NCBI RefSeq assembly: GCF_001277255.1
Contig: NZ_CP012265.1
Coordinates: forward strand, 87,492 to 151,491
Direction: 5' to 3'
DNA length: 64,000 bases
Origin: Cronobacter condimenti 1330
Lineage (GTDB): Bacteria > Pseudomonadota > Gammaproteobacteria > Enterobacterales > Enterobacteriaceae
Positions 25,219 through 33,161 of the stretch are shown piece by piece (within the stretch, counting starts at the first letter, position 1; every line of letters starts with the position of its first letter). Under the pieces are notes generated by a model, which worked only from the letters and a program-made list of their open reading frames with translations, searched no databases and was not told the origin of the DNA. The position numbers and the translations under genes are program-made.

Positions 25219-25461
25219 CGATCCTTTTTCATAGTTTGAGTCGCGGCTGCGCCAGCGTTATCCAGCGCGCTAAGCACGTCATTTTTATTAAGCAGGGACG
25301 AAAGCACGTTGCCACCAGGCGCTGATGGCCCGAATCCGGCGTTAAACGATACCGCTTGTATCCTGGCGCACCTGAATCTGCGCATGCGTAGCCGGTAGCC
25401 GCCCGTTGCGGTTTGCCGCGCTGACAGGCGTCCGTAACACGTTTTCATCTTTATTCCCCAT
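25215..25461 (-). pseudogene. Small gene upstream of dsbG, interrupted by one base
   Basis: From ATG 25461 one frame reads 39 codons (MGNKDENVLRTPVSAANRNG..AQIQVRQDTSGIV) to TAA at 25342-25344. Removing one T of the TTT tract at the stop joins this smoothly to the frame that reads NAGFGPSAPGGNVLSSLL and ends ATQTMKKDR, overlapping the dsbG start. Both halves have protein-like composition, so an 81-residue gene with a single-base insertion is likely. Family unknown; coupling to dsbG suggests related expression. It could also be a sequencing error. Confidence 0.45.
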
Positions 25462-25494
25462 AAATCATTAACCGAACAAGACAAGCACGGTCAG

Positions 25495-25920
25495 TCATTC
25501 ACGGAAGACGCAGTTTTTAAGGTGTATTCGTAAAAGCGGAGGACGAGGGATCGCGTCCGGCAGGGCGCGGACGTTAATCTTAACCAGTACCGCCAGCACT
25601 AATACCAGCAGACCCGGGAGAACGATTATCGTGTCGAAATGCAGGGGTTGTGCGCAAAGCAGTGAATGTGCGCTGAGTTCACAAGGCGAGAGGGAGGGGG
25701 GCGTGGCCTTATAAGTGCTGCTTTGTGTCGTAAGGCTCAGCGCCGAAGCCTTGACCTGCATCTGATGCAGAATGCTGGCCCGTTGAGTGAGGCAAATAAG
25801 CATTACGCAGCAGGCAATGACCAAAAGCAGTGTGCCTTTCAGTGGCCTGTTTTTTGTGTAAGCGGAGCCTGCGGTCGTCATCATCGGCAAAAGCATAGTG
25901 AGCGCACTCAGAGGGGACAA
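25495..25920 (-). CDS. Uncharacterised inner-membrane protein with two helices
   Basis: 141 residues. Helix 1 about 28-46 (GTLLLVIACCVMLICL), a 50-residue periplasmic loop containing two Cys (SPCELSAHSLLC), helix 2 about 97-113 (IIVLPGLLVLVLAVLV), basic C-terminus. The loop Cys pair could form a disulfide, which fits the dsbG neighbour but proves nothing. No family recognised. Same strand as dsbG with 33 bases to the small broken gene. Confidence 0.6.
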   Translation of the reverse strand: MSPLSALTMLLPMMTTAGSAYTKNRPLKGTLLLVIACCVMLICLTQRASILHQMQVKASALSLTTQSSTYKATPPSLSPCELSAHSLLCAQPLHFDTIIVLPGLLVLVLAVLVKINVRALPDAIPRPPLLRIHLKNCVFRE

Positions 25921-26020
25921 GCGCTGATTTGTAAATCAATCATGACATGCCGGCAGGCGGCCGCTTTCATGGCTTTTATAAAACGCTGCCTGCGGGCCGG
26001 GTTTATCCTCAGGCGCAGAG

Positions 26021-26281
26021 TTAGCCCCGATCGTCTTTCGGGCCTAAAAAATAGAACGCGAACGGCAGCGAAATAATGAAGGAGAAGGGAACGCTGTAAA
26101 TGAGTACCCATGCCCCCTGCATGATGAACATCGACGCGCTCCAGTGTTCCATCGGCATGTTGTACTGTTCTTCAACGCCTTCAAATGTGACACGGGAGAC
26201 GACCGTCAGTACCGTGGCGAACACAATCACCAGTGCCGTCAGGAATTTTTTCCCGTCACGGGAACGCAGTTTTTCGAGCAT
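26021..26281 (-). CDS. Small enterobacterial membrane protein (DUF2534-like)
   Basis: 86 residues from the ATG at 26281, which has GGAGAATGAC upstream; the frame continues to 26323 without support. Two hydrophobic helices (FLTALVIVFATVLTVV and IYSVPFSFIISLPFAFYFLG) flank a polar middle. It resembles the small DUF2534 inner-membrane proteins of enterics, from memory only. Function unknown. Confidence 0.65.
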   Translation of the reverse strand: MLEKLRSRDGKKFLTALVIVFATVLTVVSRVTFEGVEEQYNMPMEHWSASMFIMQGAWVLIYSVPFSFIISLPFAFYFLGPKDDRG

Positions 26282-26577
26282 GTCATTCTCCAGAGAAGAC
26301 GTTTCCGCCCTGGTGGCGGCCAATACGCGAGCGCGGCAAGGCTCACTCGCGAACGCGATTACAGACTAAAAGTGGCGCAAGTGTATCGTAATTGAGAGGT
26401 GAATGTTATGAACGGTGCGGGCGTTAAGGCATGTATTTTCCTGTCAAAGCTAAATAATTGATTGATTGAATCATTTTATGTCATTCTGTTTCCCCCATAC
26501 CGCATATCCGCCGTAGCCATCAGGATGCAATATTTACAGAACTCGCTTACCGGCATGTCCGTCGCCTTTGATAACAT

Positions 26578-26769
26578 TCACATTGTTTTCTTTCGCCCAT
26601 ATGTGCTGTACAGGACGTAGAGCACGTTCGCTGGATGCGAGATGATACTACCGCTGTTGTCTAACCCTATAGCAGCGGTTTTACGAGCCTGAGCATATTC
26701 ATCAATCGTTAAGTAAGCCATGCAGCCAGCAAAATGAGCAGCAGGGTAAAAATTACCGTGGAACCTCAT
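26578..26769 (-). CDS. Doubtful 63-residue ORF, possibly a gene fragment
   Basis: Protein-like composition from residue 17 on (CMAYLTIDEYAQARKTAAIG), no family recognised. It lies 69 bases downstream of a truncated SUKH gene on the same strand, so it is probably a piece of an immunity gene. Low support. Confidence 0.25.
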   Translation of the reverse strand: MRFHGNFYPAAHFAGCMAYLTIDEYAQARKTAAIGLDNSGSIISHPANVLYVLYSTYGRKKTM

Positions 26770-26837
26770 GCGTACTCAGGGCAGTATTTTCCACTCAGCA
26801 CAGCAAAAGGAATTGACCCGCTCCCCGTTAACGCCTT

Positions 26838-27143
26838 TCATGCATCATCTGAAATAACGTAGAATGCGTTCAAAACGGACTTATCAAGATCCTTGTATGT
26901 TTTTCTAAATTTCTGAGTCAGATCAACCACTGTCGCTTTTCCAACTAAAGAACCATTATTGAAAGCATGTATATCTATACCTCCAAAAGCCCCGCCAAAC
27001 CATTTTATGAACTCAATATATTGCTCATTAAATTTAATTTTTAACTCTTTTTCTGCGTTTGCTATCTCTTCATCAGTAGCAGGAATACCGTATAAAACCA
27101 TATCCTGATCAGATGTTAAGTTCTCTCTGACGCGAGTTAACAA
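26838..27143 (-). pseudogene. SMI1/KNR4 (SUKH) immunity-type protein, C-terminally truncated
   Basis: 101 codons. The SUKH core is clear: ATDEEIANAEKELKIKFNEQY, then FIKWFGGAFGGIDIHAFNNG, and the start of the strand FYVISDDA where the frame ends in TGA. Full SUKH domains continue with a further 30-40 residues after this strand, so the gene has lost its end. SUKH proteins neutralise nuclease and other toxins of CDI, T6SS and Rhs systems. Very AT-rich compared with the flanks. May be inactive. Confidence 0.6.
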
Positions 27144-27262
27144 TTATTCATTCATAGCAATCACCTCGGTTTTATCTAAATTGACGACATTTCTCGCATA
27201 ATCCACCCGGACATGGCGGCGCATGACCTCGCGTATACCGCCCGGCCATACGATTTGTGTAA

Positions 27263-27439
27263 GCCGGTACCATAAGTTTCACTGGCAGCGCCCGCACATG
27301 GCATACAGTGACACTCCGGGAAACAGGTGAGCCGGAAGGTGTTGCTGGTTATGACATGTGGAACAATGCCCATACGGCAACGCTGCAATATTTTAAATTC
27401 AAAGACGGTGATCTATTCCATCCGAACGCACTGAAATGA
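27263..27439 (+). pseudogene. C-terminal fragment of a possible toxin
   Basis: Open frame after a TAA at 27260 with good composition: TISFTGSARTWHTVTLRETG, then GYDMWNNAHTATLQYFKFKD, ending FHPNALK. There is no start codon or ribosome site, so only the tail of a gene remains. Its stop overlaps the start of the next small frame (ATGA), the usual arrangement of toxin tail and immunity gene. Family not recognised. Confidence 0.4.
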
Positions 27440-27558
27440 TGATAACACCTGTTGAATTTAATGTGCTGAAAGTCATGACAGAAAAAGACATCGACTGGAC
27501 TTGGATAATACGGGATCGCACTCTTATGCCCACATCATCAGCATTTTCAAAAAGTTGA
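27436..27558 (+). pseudogene. N-terminal fragment of a possible immunity gene
   Basis: Begins ATGATG overlapping the stop of the upstream fragment and reads 40 codons (MMITPVEFNVLKVMTEKDID...) to a TGA. Too short for a folded immunity protein, and the last codons look unrelated, so it is probably truncated. Confidence 0.35.
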
Positions 27559-27760
27559 TTATGGTGCGTGTAATCTATCTTATGTTAAATAAGCGAGATG
27601 GCGCCAGGCTCATGATGCCCTTTCTTTGAAAACGGCGCGTTAATCACTTCGTTGGTAAATGTTGGTTGTGGCCTTACGAAAACGTCCCTGCGTAAAATTT
27701 ATGGGTATTCGTTTTGTCCTGTAACGATGCGCGTATAAAAACGCGGGTGCGACTAATAGA
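27559..27760. other. Intergenic region without recognised features
   Basis: About 200 bases after the fragment cluster; no gene or signal recognised. Confidence 0.35.
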
Positions 27761-27782
27761 TAATGGCGGTTTACCGCCATTA
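27761..27782 (-). terminator. Hairpin at the 3' end of the GH105 gene
   Basis: Perfect TAATGGCGG / CCGCCATTA stem with a four-base loop, ten bases past the GH105 stop. The T-tract on the minus strand is weak (TCTATT). Confidence 0.6.
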
Positions 27783-27791
27783 CTTCTTATA

Positions 27792-28934
27792 TTAAAGATA
27801 AGTATGTAAATATTCGGCCATACAAAGTACGGCCATAGCCTGCCCGTACGGCATAGGCGTGAGAGGAATCTGGCGGTAGTAATCTAAATCAGGCCCCATC
27901 TCTGTACCAAAAGAGGATTGGGTTAATTCCCCTTCTTGATTAATGCAGCCGACCACACCTCGAATCGCTTTTTCCCCGACTACGGCGTATTCACGACGAA
28001 TGTAGCGCTTTCGCACTGCTTTCAAAATTCCATAGGCAAAACCCGCCGTGGCCGAACTTTCAAGATAGGCATCCCGATCATCCAGCAGCGTATGCCACAG
28101 GCCGCTCTCATCCTGCAACTCTGCCAGTGCGCTCACCTGGCTGTTTAACACCTCCAGTAAAAAACGGCGCGTGGCATCGTATTCTGGTAAGTCTAACAGT
28201 TCGATGAAGTCCGGGATCGCCACTGTCAGCCAGCTGTTTCCGCGAGCCCATCGGGCGCGAGAAAAATTGTGATTGCCTTCAAAGGTCCAGCCGTGGAACC
28301 AGAGCCCGGTTTCACGATCCATCAGATACTGGATATGGGTCAGAAACTGGAATTTTGCTTCCTCGATATAGGCCTGTCGTCCCAGCAGCTTGCCAATTTT
28401 AGCCAGCGGCATAACTGTCATCATCAGGGTGTCATCCCACAGCTGTTGATTATTCTCTTTATGGATCACGACATGCTGGATGCCCCCTTTTTCAGTGCGC
28501 GGCATTTCGTGCATAATCCACTCCGCCCAACGTTCAAGTAGCGGCAACCAGGCGGGATTGCGCGTCTCTTCATAACGGTAGGCCAGCGTTAACAGTGGAC
28601 AGACCGTATTAACGTTTTTGGTGGGAACGCCTTCAGCCAGCCGGGCACTAAACCAATCGTCAATGATGGCAAGCACCTCCGGCTCGCCCGTCTGTTGGTA
28701 GAACTGCAAAATGCCATACAATCCCACGCCATGCGTCCATTCCCACCCAGCCCGCCAGCCTTTTGCATCGATAATTCGTCCATCATCTAAATGCAGAGCA
28801 AACTCACCGGTACGGTCTTCGATTGCAATCAGGTTTTGCGTGACTTTACGAATAAGCGCCGTCAGCGCATCGCGCGAAATAAAGTGCTCTGGCTGGCGCA
28901 GTAAGGCGCTGTGTTTAACGGGATAAATGGTCAT
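27792..28934 (-). CDS. GH105/GH88-family unsaturated glycoside hydrolase (YteR-like)
   Basis: 380 residues from the ATG at 28934 (AGGGTGACACA upstream). An alpha/alpha-barrel glycosidase: GWEWTHGVGLYGILQFY, the WDDTLMM motif with the catalytic Asp, WFHGW, RWARGNSWLTVAIPDFIE and ESSATAGFAYG are hallmarks of unsaturated rhamnogalacturonyl/glucuronyl hydrolases. These hydrate the 4,5-double bond left by polysaccharide lyases and free the unsaturated uronate. No signal peptide, so it acts on imported disaccharides. It sits in a cluster with a polyol-type dehydrogenase and a LacI regulator; the transporter between them is lost. Confidence 0.9.
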   Translation of the reverse strand: MTIYPVKHSALLRQPEHFISRDALTALIRKVTQNLIAIEDRTGEFALHLDDGRIIDAKGWRAGWEWTHGVGLYGILQFYQQTGEPEVLAIIDDWFSARLAEGVPTKNVNTVCPLLTLAYRYEETRNPAWLPLLERWAEWIMHEMPRTEKGGIQHVVIHKENNQQLWDDTLMMTVMPLAKIGKLLGRQAYIEEAKFQFLTHIQYLMDRETGLWFHGWTFEGNHNFSRARWARGNSWLTVAIPDFIELLDLPEYDATRRFLLEVLNSQVSALAELQDESGLWHTLLDDRDAYLESSATAGFAYGILKAVRKRYIRREYAVVGEKAIRGVVGCINQEGELTQSSFGTEMGPDLDYYRQIPLTPMPYGQAMAVLCMAEYLHTYL

Positions 28935-28971
28935 TGTGTCACCCTGTCTATTTGTCATTTTCTGAAGGAAT

Positions 28972-29077
28972 TTACGTCGTGTACGAAATGTCAGCTTTAA
29001 CCGGCGCGGCTTTCATGCCGTTGAGATAGCCGAAGTAGCCAAGAAAAATGCCGGGCAGGAAGGCCGGGATAATTGCC
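28972..29077 (-). pseudogene. C-terminal scar of a membrane transporter
   Basis: On the minus strand the frame ending in TAA at 28972 reads AIIPAFLPGIFLGYFGYLNG then MKAAPVKADISYTT. A Pro/Gly-rich hydrophobic helix followed by a short polar tail is typical of the end of an MFS or GPH sugar transporter. A stop lies just upstream, and the rest of the 29078-29295 stretch gives no continuing frame. The transporter of this sugar cluster has been deleted to a remnant. Confidence 0.55.
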
Positions 29078-29295
29078 CGATCGCAATGCGCGTACCGGAG
29101 GATTTATGTTTAATTCCGGCACCCGCGTTTCATCAGGCACCAGACTCATGGGATAGGCGATATCAAAGTGTAAAGAGGGATAGTGGTGCGGTCGGATTTT
29201 GCATTCTTTCATTTTTAGTCTGCCCGGAAGCGTGGAGTACAGGCTGAGCATGCTGGCGTCCGAAGCCGCCAGCATCGACGGTTGATCGTTACGCG

Positions 29296-30387
29296 TTACT
29301 CCACGTGAGGCACCAGGAGCACTTTTACCGCCTCTGCGGTACCAAAGGTATCAAACGCGTTTTCCCATTGGTCGAGCGGAAATTTATGCGTGACAATGCC
29401 TTCGGCAGTGAACAGTTTCCGGCTGAACAGGTCGATCACGGTTTCGTAACAGCCAGGGCTTAAATGCGCGCCACGAATATCCAGCTCTTTACGATCGCCA
29501 ATGATGGACCAGTCCACGGTGGTTTCGCGGCTAAAGACGCTGAATTCAACGAAGCGGCCCAGTTTACGGATCATCTGTAGCCCCTGCGTTACCGCAGCCG
29601 GATTACCAGACGCCTCGATATAAACATCGCAACCGTAGCCGTCAGTTAGCGCTTTAACCTCGGCGATAACATCTTCTTCGAGCGGGTTCAGCACCACATC
29701 CGCACCCAGCGTCTTCGCCAGCGCCAGGCGATAAGGCATGGTGTCTATGACGATAAGCTTTTTCGGCGTTTTTAGCTTAATGGCCTGGATCATGCCCAAT
29801 CCGAGCGTTCCGGCCCCGGCCAGTACAACCACATCATTAAACTGAATATCGCCACGGTTAACGGCATGTACCGAACAGGAGAACGGTTCGATTAATGCAC
29901 ACTCTTCCAGCGAGAGTGATGCGGGAATTTTGTGTACCCTGCTCGTGGGTTTAAACAGCATGTATTCAGTCATGCCGCCGTCGGCATCCTCTTTCTGGAA
30001 GCCATAAATATCGTGCTTTTCGCACATCCAGTACTGCCCGTTTCGGCAGAAGCGACACTTATCGCAGGGAACGATCTGTTCTGCGATCACCCGGTCTCCC
30101 ACCTCGACGTTAAAGTGTTCCAGCGCGTTAGGGCCTGCTGCCACTACCGTGCCAAAAAACTCATGGCCGCTCACGACAGGCGTTTTGACATAAGGCGGGA
30201 AGGTCTCGTTTCCCCAGAACATGGGGGCCCCGTGATAGCAGTGAAAATCAGAGGCGCATATGCCGCATGCTCCTACCTTTACCAGCAGCTCATTGTGCTG
30301 TGGTTTTTGCAAAGGCGAAGTGACTAAACGGTAATCGTGGGGACCAAAATTGACCAGTTGCTTGATGACGGTGGGTTGTATGTTCAC
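29296..30387 (-). CDS. Zinc-dependent medium-chain dehydrogenase (erythritol/threitol dehydrogenase-like)
   Basis: 363 residues. Catalytic zinc ligands in GACGICASDFH (Cys) and SGHEF (His-Glu); structural zinc site CDKCRFCRNGQYWMC with four cysteines; NAD-binding motif GAGTLGLGM. The sequence closely follows the polyol dehydrogenase group that includes erythritol/L-threitol dehydrogenases (AEQIVPCDKC, GGMTEYM, EFSVF, TVDWSIIGDRKELDIRGAHL). Probable reaction: NAD-dependent oxidation of a polyol or sugar acid derived from the GH105 product. Transcribed towards the GH105 gene; LacI operator at 30428-30445 precedes it. Confidence 0.88.
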   Translation of the reverse strand: MNIQPTVIKQLVNFGPHDYRLVTSPLQKPQHNELLVKVGACGICASDFHCYHGAPMFWGNETFPPYVKTPVVSGHEFFGTVVAAGPNALEHFNVEVGDRVIAEQIVPCDKCRFCRNGQYWMCEKHDIYGFQKEDADGGMTEYMLFKPTSRVHKIPASLSLEECALIEPFSCSVHAVNRGDIQFNDVVVLAGAGTLGLGMIQAIKLKTPKKLIVIDTMPYRLALAKTLGADVVLNPLEEDVIAEVKALTDGYGCDVYIEASGNPAAVTQGLQMIRKLGRFVEFSVFSRETTVDWSIIGDRKELDIRGAHLSPGCYETVIDLFSRKLFTAEGIVTHKFPLDQWENAFDTFGTAEAVKVLLVPHVE

Positions 30388-30427
30388 AGCAGCGTTCCTG
30401 TAACGAAGGATGTTGAAGTAACCTTAT

Positions 30428-30445
30428 AATGTTTTCGTGAACATT
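30428..30445. promoter_or_regulatory. LacI-type operator 1
   Basis: AATGTTTTCGTGAACATT, about 40 bases before the dehydrogenase start. It shares the outer half-sites AATGTT/(G)AACATT and 16 of 18 bases with operator 2 at 30581-30598. Confidence 0.7.
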
Positions 30446-30580
30446 TATAAGTAAGACATCCATCATTTGTGATCAGCGTTACATTAATCTTTAATATCCA
30501 TTTAAAAACAATAAGTTAATAAAATTTAATCCATGCATTAACCAAGTGTCCTTAAAAAAACCACCTAAAAATAGCATCTA

Positions 30581-30598
30581 AATGTTTATGTGAACATT
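30581..30598. promoter_or_regulatory. LacI-type operator 2
   Basis: AATGTTTATGTGAACATT, 153 bases from operator 1 (about 14.5 helical turns), in the same intergenic region just after the LacI gene. Spacing would allow DNA looping. Confidence 0.65.
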
Positions 30599-30631
30599 TT
30601 TGGGGTTTGAAACAGACTGCGGACAGGCGGA

Positions 30632-31624
30632 TCAACGGGCGTTTTTCAAAAAACCATTAATAACGGTGCGAGGCTGCCATGGGCGGCCTTCAATCGCGGC
30701 GACCAGGTTTTCTGCCACGATGGTGGCCCACTGTTTGTAATCGTGAGCCACGCAGGGGTAAAAAAAGCCAAAGGCTTCAGCGTGAGGGATGTCGTCTATC
30801 GACAGAAAATCCACGTCAGTTAGCGACCATTTCGTCGCGACACTGCGTGCGGCAAGGGAAATGGCGCCGTTGACACCCACAATCGCGTCATAGCGCCTGT
30901 CACCTGCCGTAAAATGCGCGGTAATGATCTCTTTCGCGTTGTCGTAGCGGTAATCCGTGTATAGATGGGTGATTTTTGTGGTTGCCGAAATATTGTCGCA
31001 GATGCTCCGTACACGCGCTTGCGTGATGCGGGAGCGCTCCTTGCCACCAATCACCAGTACATGCCGATACTGCTTTTGTTTAACCACGGAGGCAATCAAC
31101 TCCCCTGCCCGCTCATCGTTGACGTAGACGGCAGGAAGCGTGGTATCAAACTGGCGGTCAAACTGGATGAGCCGGGTCGGTGAATGGTAGAGCATTTTCA
31201 GGTGACTGGTGTCATAGTCCGGCGTGTCGTCAATGACCGATAACACAATGCCTGCTGCTTTATAGCCGACCAGCGTATTAACGGCTTTCACCTCGGACTC
31301 CCGGCTGCCGCCCGTCGTAAAAATCATCACTGAGTAGCCTTTCGCTTCTGCGTGCTGGCATAGCTCCTGGATAACGTACGCGTAACTCTGGTTAAACGTA
31401 TCGTCGGTCACAATCCCAATAATCGGACTTTGCGTCGTCTTGATGTTTTGCGCGAAAACGTTGGGAACATACTTAACTTCGCGGGCTATTTGCAGGATTT
31501 TCTCCCGCGTTTTAGGCTTTACTTTATCCGGATCGGTAAAGGTTCTGGACACGGTAATACTGCTGACTCCAGCAAGACGGGCGATGTCAGTGATGGTAGG
31601 GGCTTTATTACCGGCATTTTTCAT
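30632..31624 (-). CDS. LacI/GalR-family repressor
   Basis: 330 residues. HTH at 10-29 (TITDIARLAGVSSITVSRTF), hinge helix near 50-60 (YVPNVFAQNI), then a two-lobed sugar-binding domain (IIGIVTDD, GKERSRITQAR, DAIVGVNG, DVDFLSIDD). It lies upstream of and in line with the dehydrogenase gene. The paired AATGTT...AACATT elements at 30428 and 30581 are its likely targets. Inducer probably a sugar of the GH105/dehydrogenase pathway. Confidence 0.92.
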   Translation of the reverse strand: MKNAGNKAPTITDIARLAGVSSITVSRTFTDPDKVKPKTREKILQIAREVKYVPNVFAQNIKTTQSPIIGIVTDDTFNQSYAYVIQELCQHAEAKGYSVMIFTTGGSRESEVKAVNTLVGYKAAGIVLSVIDDTPDYDTSHLKMLYHSPTRLIQFDRQFDTTLPAVYVNDERAGELIASVVKQKQYRHVLVIGGKERSRITQARVRSICDNISATTKITHLYTDYRYDNAKEIITAHFTAGDRRYDAIVGVNGAISLAARSVATKWSLTDVDFLSIDDIPHAEAFGFFYPCVAHDYKQWATIVAENLVAAIEGRPWQPRTVINGFLKNAR

Positions 31625-31919
31625 ATGGCGACACTTATTTTGCTGAAAAAAAGGAATATACCATCAAAAAAACATGGCGTACCTCTGCATTTCACACCGA
31701 CGTTGCGCCCGTTCACCCCTGCTAAAACCCGCATTTATTAACACCCGGCGCACCGGCGGATCTCCTTCGATTTTGTGCTGTTCAGGCAGTGATAAGGCAT
31801 TCGGGTTTCCAACATCCGTCTTCTATGGCTGAATCAGTTTTTGTGACAAACACGACATTTCTGCCAGGCTTAAATGCGTGCGAAATCAATCTTATGCAAA
31901 GCACTGAAGGGAGGGTTTT
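31625..31919. other. Intergenic region between lacI-type and VOC genes
   Basis: 295 bases between divergent genes. No operator matching AATGTT-N6-AACATT was found here. Presumed promoters only. Confidence 0.35.
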
Positions 31920-32441
31920 ATGATTCGCGGTATCGAACACATTGGCATTACCGTTGCAGATCTTGCACAAGCTGAAGCCTTTTTCTGCCAGGCGCTGGGC
32001 GCCTCAGTCCTTTATCGTTTGGTGGCCTCTGACCATCCGGATCAGACCATAACAGGCGATAAAATGTCCCGTCTGAATGGTTTCCCTGCTGAAATGAACC
32101 TTACAGTATTAGCCATGTTACGCCTGGCGAACGGATGCAACGTTGAACTCTTTCAGACTGCTCCCGCAGTTCACGAACACCCTGCCAGTCCTGGCCTGCC
32201 GGGAATTAATCATTTCTCGCTTTATACCGATGATATCCATAAGACAGCGGCCGACATGCGCTTACACGGCGCCGAAATGTTTGACGGGCCGTCAGACTGT
32301 TTCGCGCAGGAAGAGGGAGAAGGTAATCAGACGTGGTTTGGCATGACGCCGTTTGGCGTATTAATTGAGTTAATATCCCTTCCCGCTGGTGTTCGCTACG
32401 ATGAAGGCGCAACAGAACGTCGCTGGATACCTGAGCGCTGA
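31920..32441 (+). CDS. VOC (glyoxalase/bleomycin-resistance) superfamily protein
   Basis: 173 residues. Two beta-alpha-beta-beta-beta units: IEHIGITVADLAQAEAFFCQ with the first metal His, NCVELFQ-like strand (NGCNVELFQT), INHFSLYTDDIHKTAADM with the second His, and the final FGVLIELISLP with Glu. Metal-dependent lyase, dioxygenase or isomerase fold; substrate unknown. GAAGGGAGGG precedes the ATG. Stands alone. Confidence 0.85.
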   Translation: MIRGIEHIGITVADLAQAEAFFCQALGASVLYRLVASDHPDQTITGDKMSRLNGFPAEMNLTVLAMLRLANGCNVELFQTAPAVHEHPASPGLPGINHFSLYTDDIHKTAADMRLHGAEMFDGPSDCFAQEEGEGNQTWFGMTPFGVLIELISLPAGVRYDEGATERRWIPER

Positions 32442-32865
32442 CGTACCTGAGCCATCGCAGTCTGGGTGAGCGGTTTAGAAGCGGAATACTGATTCCCTTT
32501 CAGTAACGAAACCATAGCTATGGTTAATATTTTTCGATAAATATTTTGCGGGCAACGATATGATCGAAGAGAGAGGCTTTGACAACGTTGCCGCTTCAGC
32601 AGTCCTGGAACGTTCTCATAAAAAGCAGGCGCACATCATTCCCTTAAACCGCTGACGGGCTCCCCCTGCGTTTTTGTAAGGTTACGCCGCAACGACCGCG
32701 AGTCAGATGGCAGGCTTATTCCTTCCTGCTACCGTATTCCTGGACCACCAGCCGCCTCCATGCGCGGCCTTATCATTTCCGCGCCTGCACGCAGCCAGAA
32801 ATGGTACTATCTTACTCATAACGCCCTGTCCGCACAGGCATAAACCCCATTATCAGGAACGCCCT
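32442..32865 (+). other. Gap before the 81-residue acidic protein gene
   Basis: 424 bases. Contains a perfect palindrome (32510-32525) and a 31-codon frame (32560-32655, ending KKQAHIIPLN) that looks like the tail of a lost gene but cannot be assigned. No other feature seen. Confidence 0.35.
32510..32525. promoter_or_regulatory. Perfect 16-base palindrome
   Basis: AACCATAGCTATGGTT is fully self-complementary. It is 69 bases after the VOC stop and has no T-run, so more like an operator than a terminator. No regulator assigned. Confidence 0.35.
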
Positions 32866-33111
32866 ATGAGCAAAGACATCCCGCTGAAATTTTATGATAT
32901 TGCCGATGAGTACGCGACGGAAACCGAGACGCCTGTCAGCGACGCGGAGCGCGATCGCCTGGCGCATTACTTCCAGTTGCTGATCACCCGTTTGATGAAT
33001 AATGAGGAAATCAGCGAAGAAGCGCAGCAGGAGATGGCGAGCGAGGCCGGAATTGAGCAAGCGCGTATTGATGAAATCGCGAACTTCCTGAACCAGTGGG
33101 GCAATGAGTAA
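32866..33111 (+). CDS. Small acidic helical protein, uncharacterised
   Basis: 81 residues from ATG 32866 (AGGA upstream); the longer frame to 32707 is unlikely. Acidic and predicted all-helical (SDAERDRLAHYFQLLITRLM, then NEEISEEAQQEMASEAGIEQ). It looks like a conserved enterobacterial small protein, but I do not recognise a named family. Ends at the bidirectional terminator shared with eitC. Confidence 0.65.
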   Translation: MSKDIPLKFYDIADEYATETETPVSDAERDRLAHYFQLLITRLMNNEEISEEAQQEMASEAGIEQARIDEIANFLNQWGNE

Positions 33112-33132
33112 CGCCCTGTGCCAGTACGAAAG

Positions 33133-33159
33133 AAAACGGCCCCTGAAGGGGCCGTTTTT
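33133..33159. terminator. Bidirectional rho-independent terminator
   Basis: AAAACGGCCCC / GGGGCCGTTTTT with a TGAA loop between the convergent small gene and eitC; A and T tracts on both sides make it work both ways. Confidence 0.92.
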
Positions 33160-33161
33160 CA

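Noticed and set aside
32560..32655. 31-codon ORF ending KKQAHIIPLNR
   Set aside because: Looks like a gene tail but too short to assign; mentioned only under the gap.
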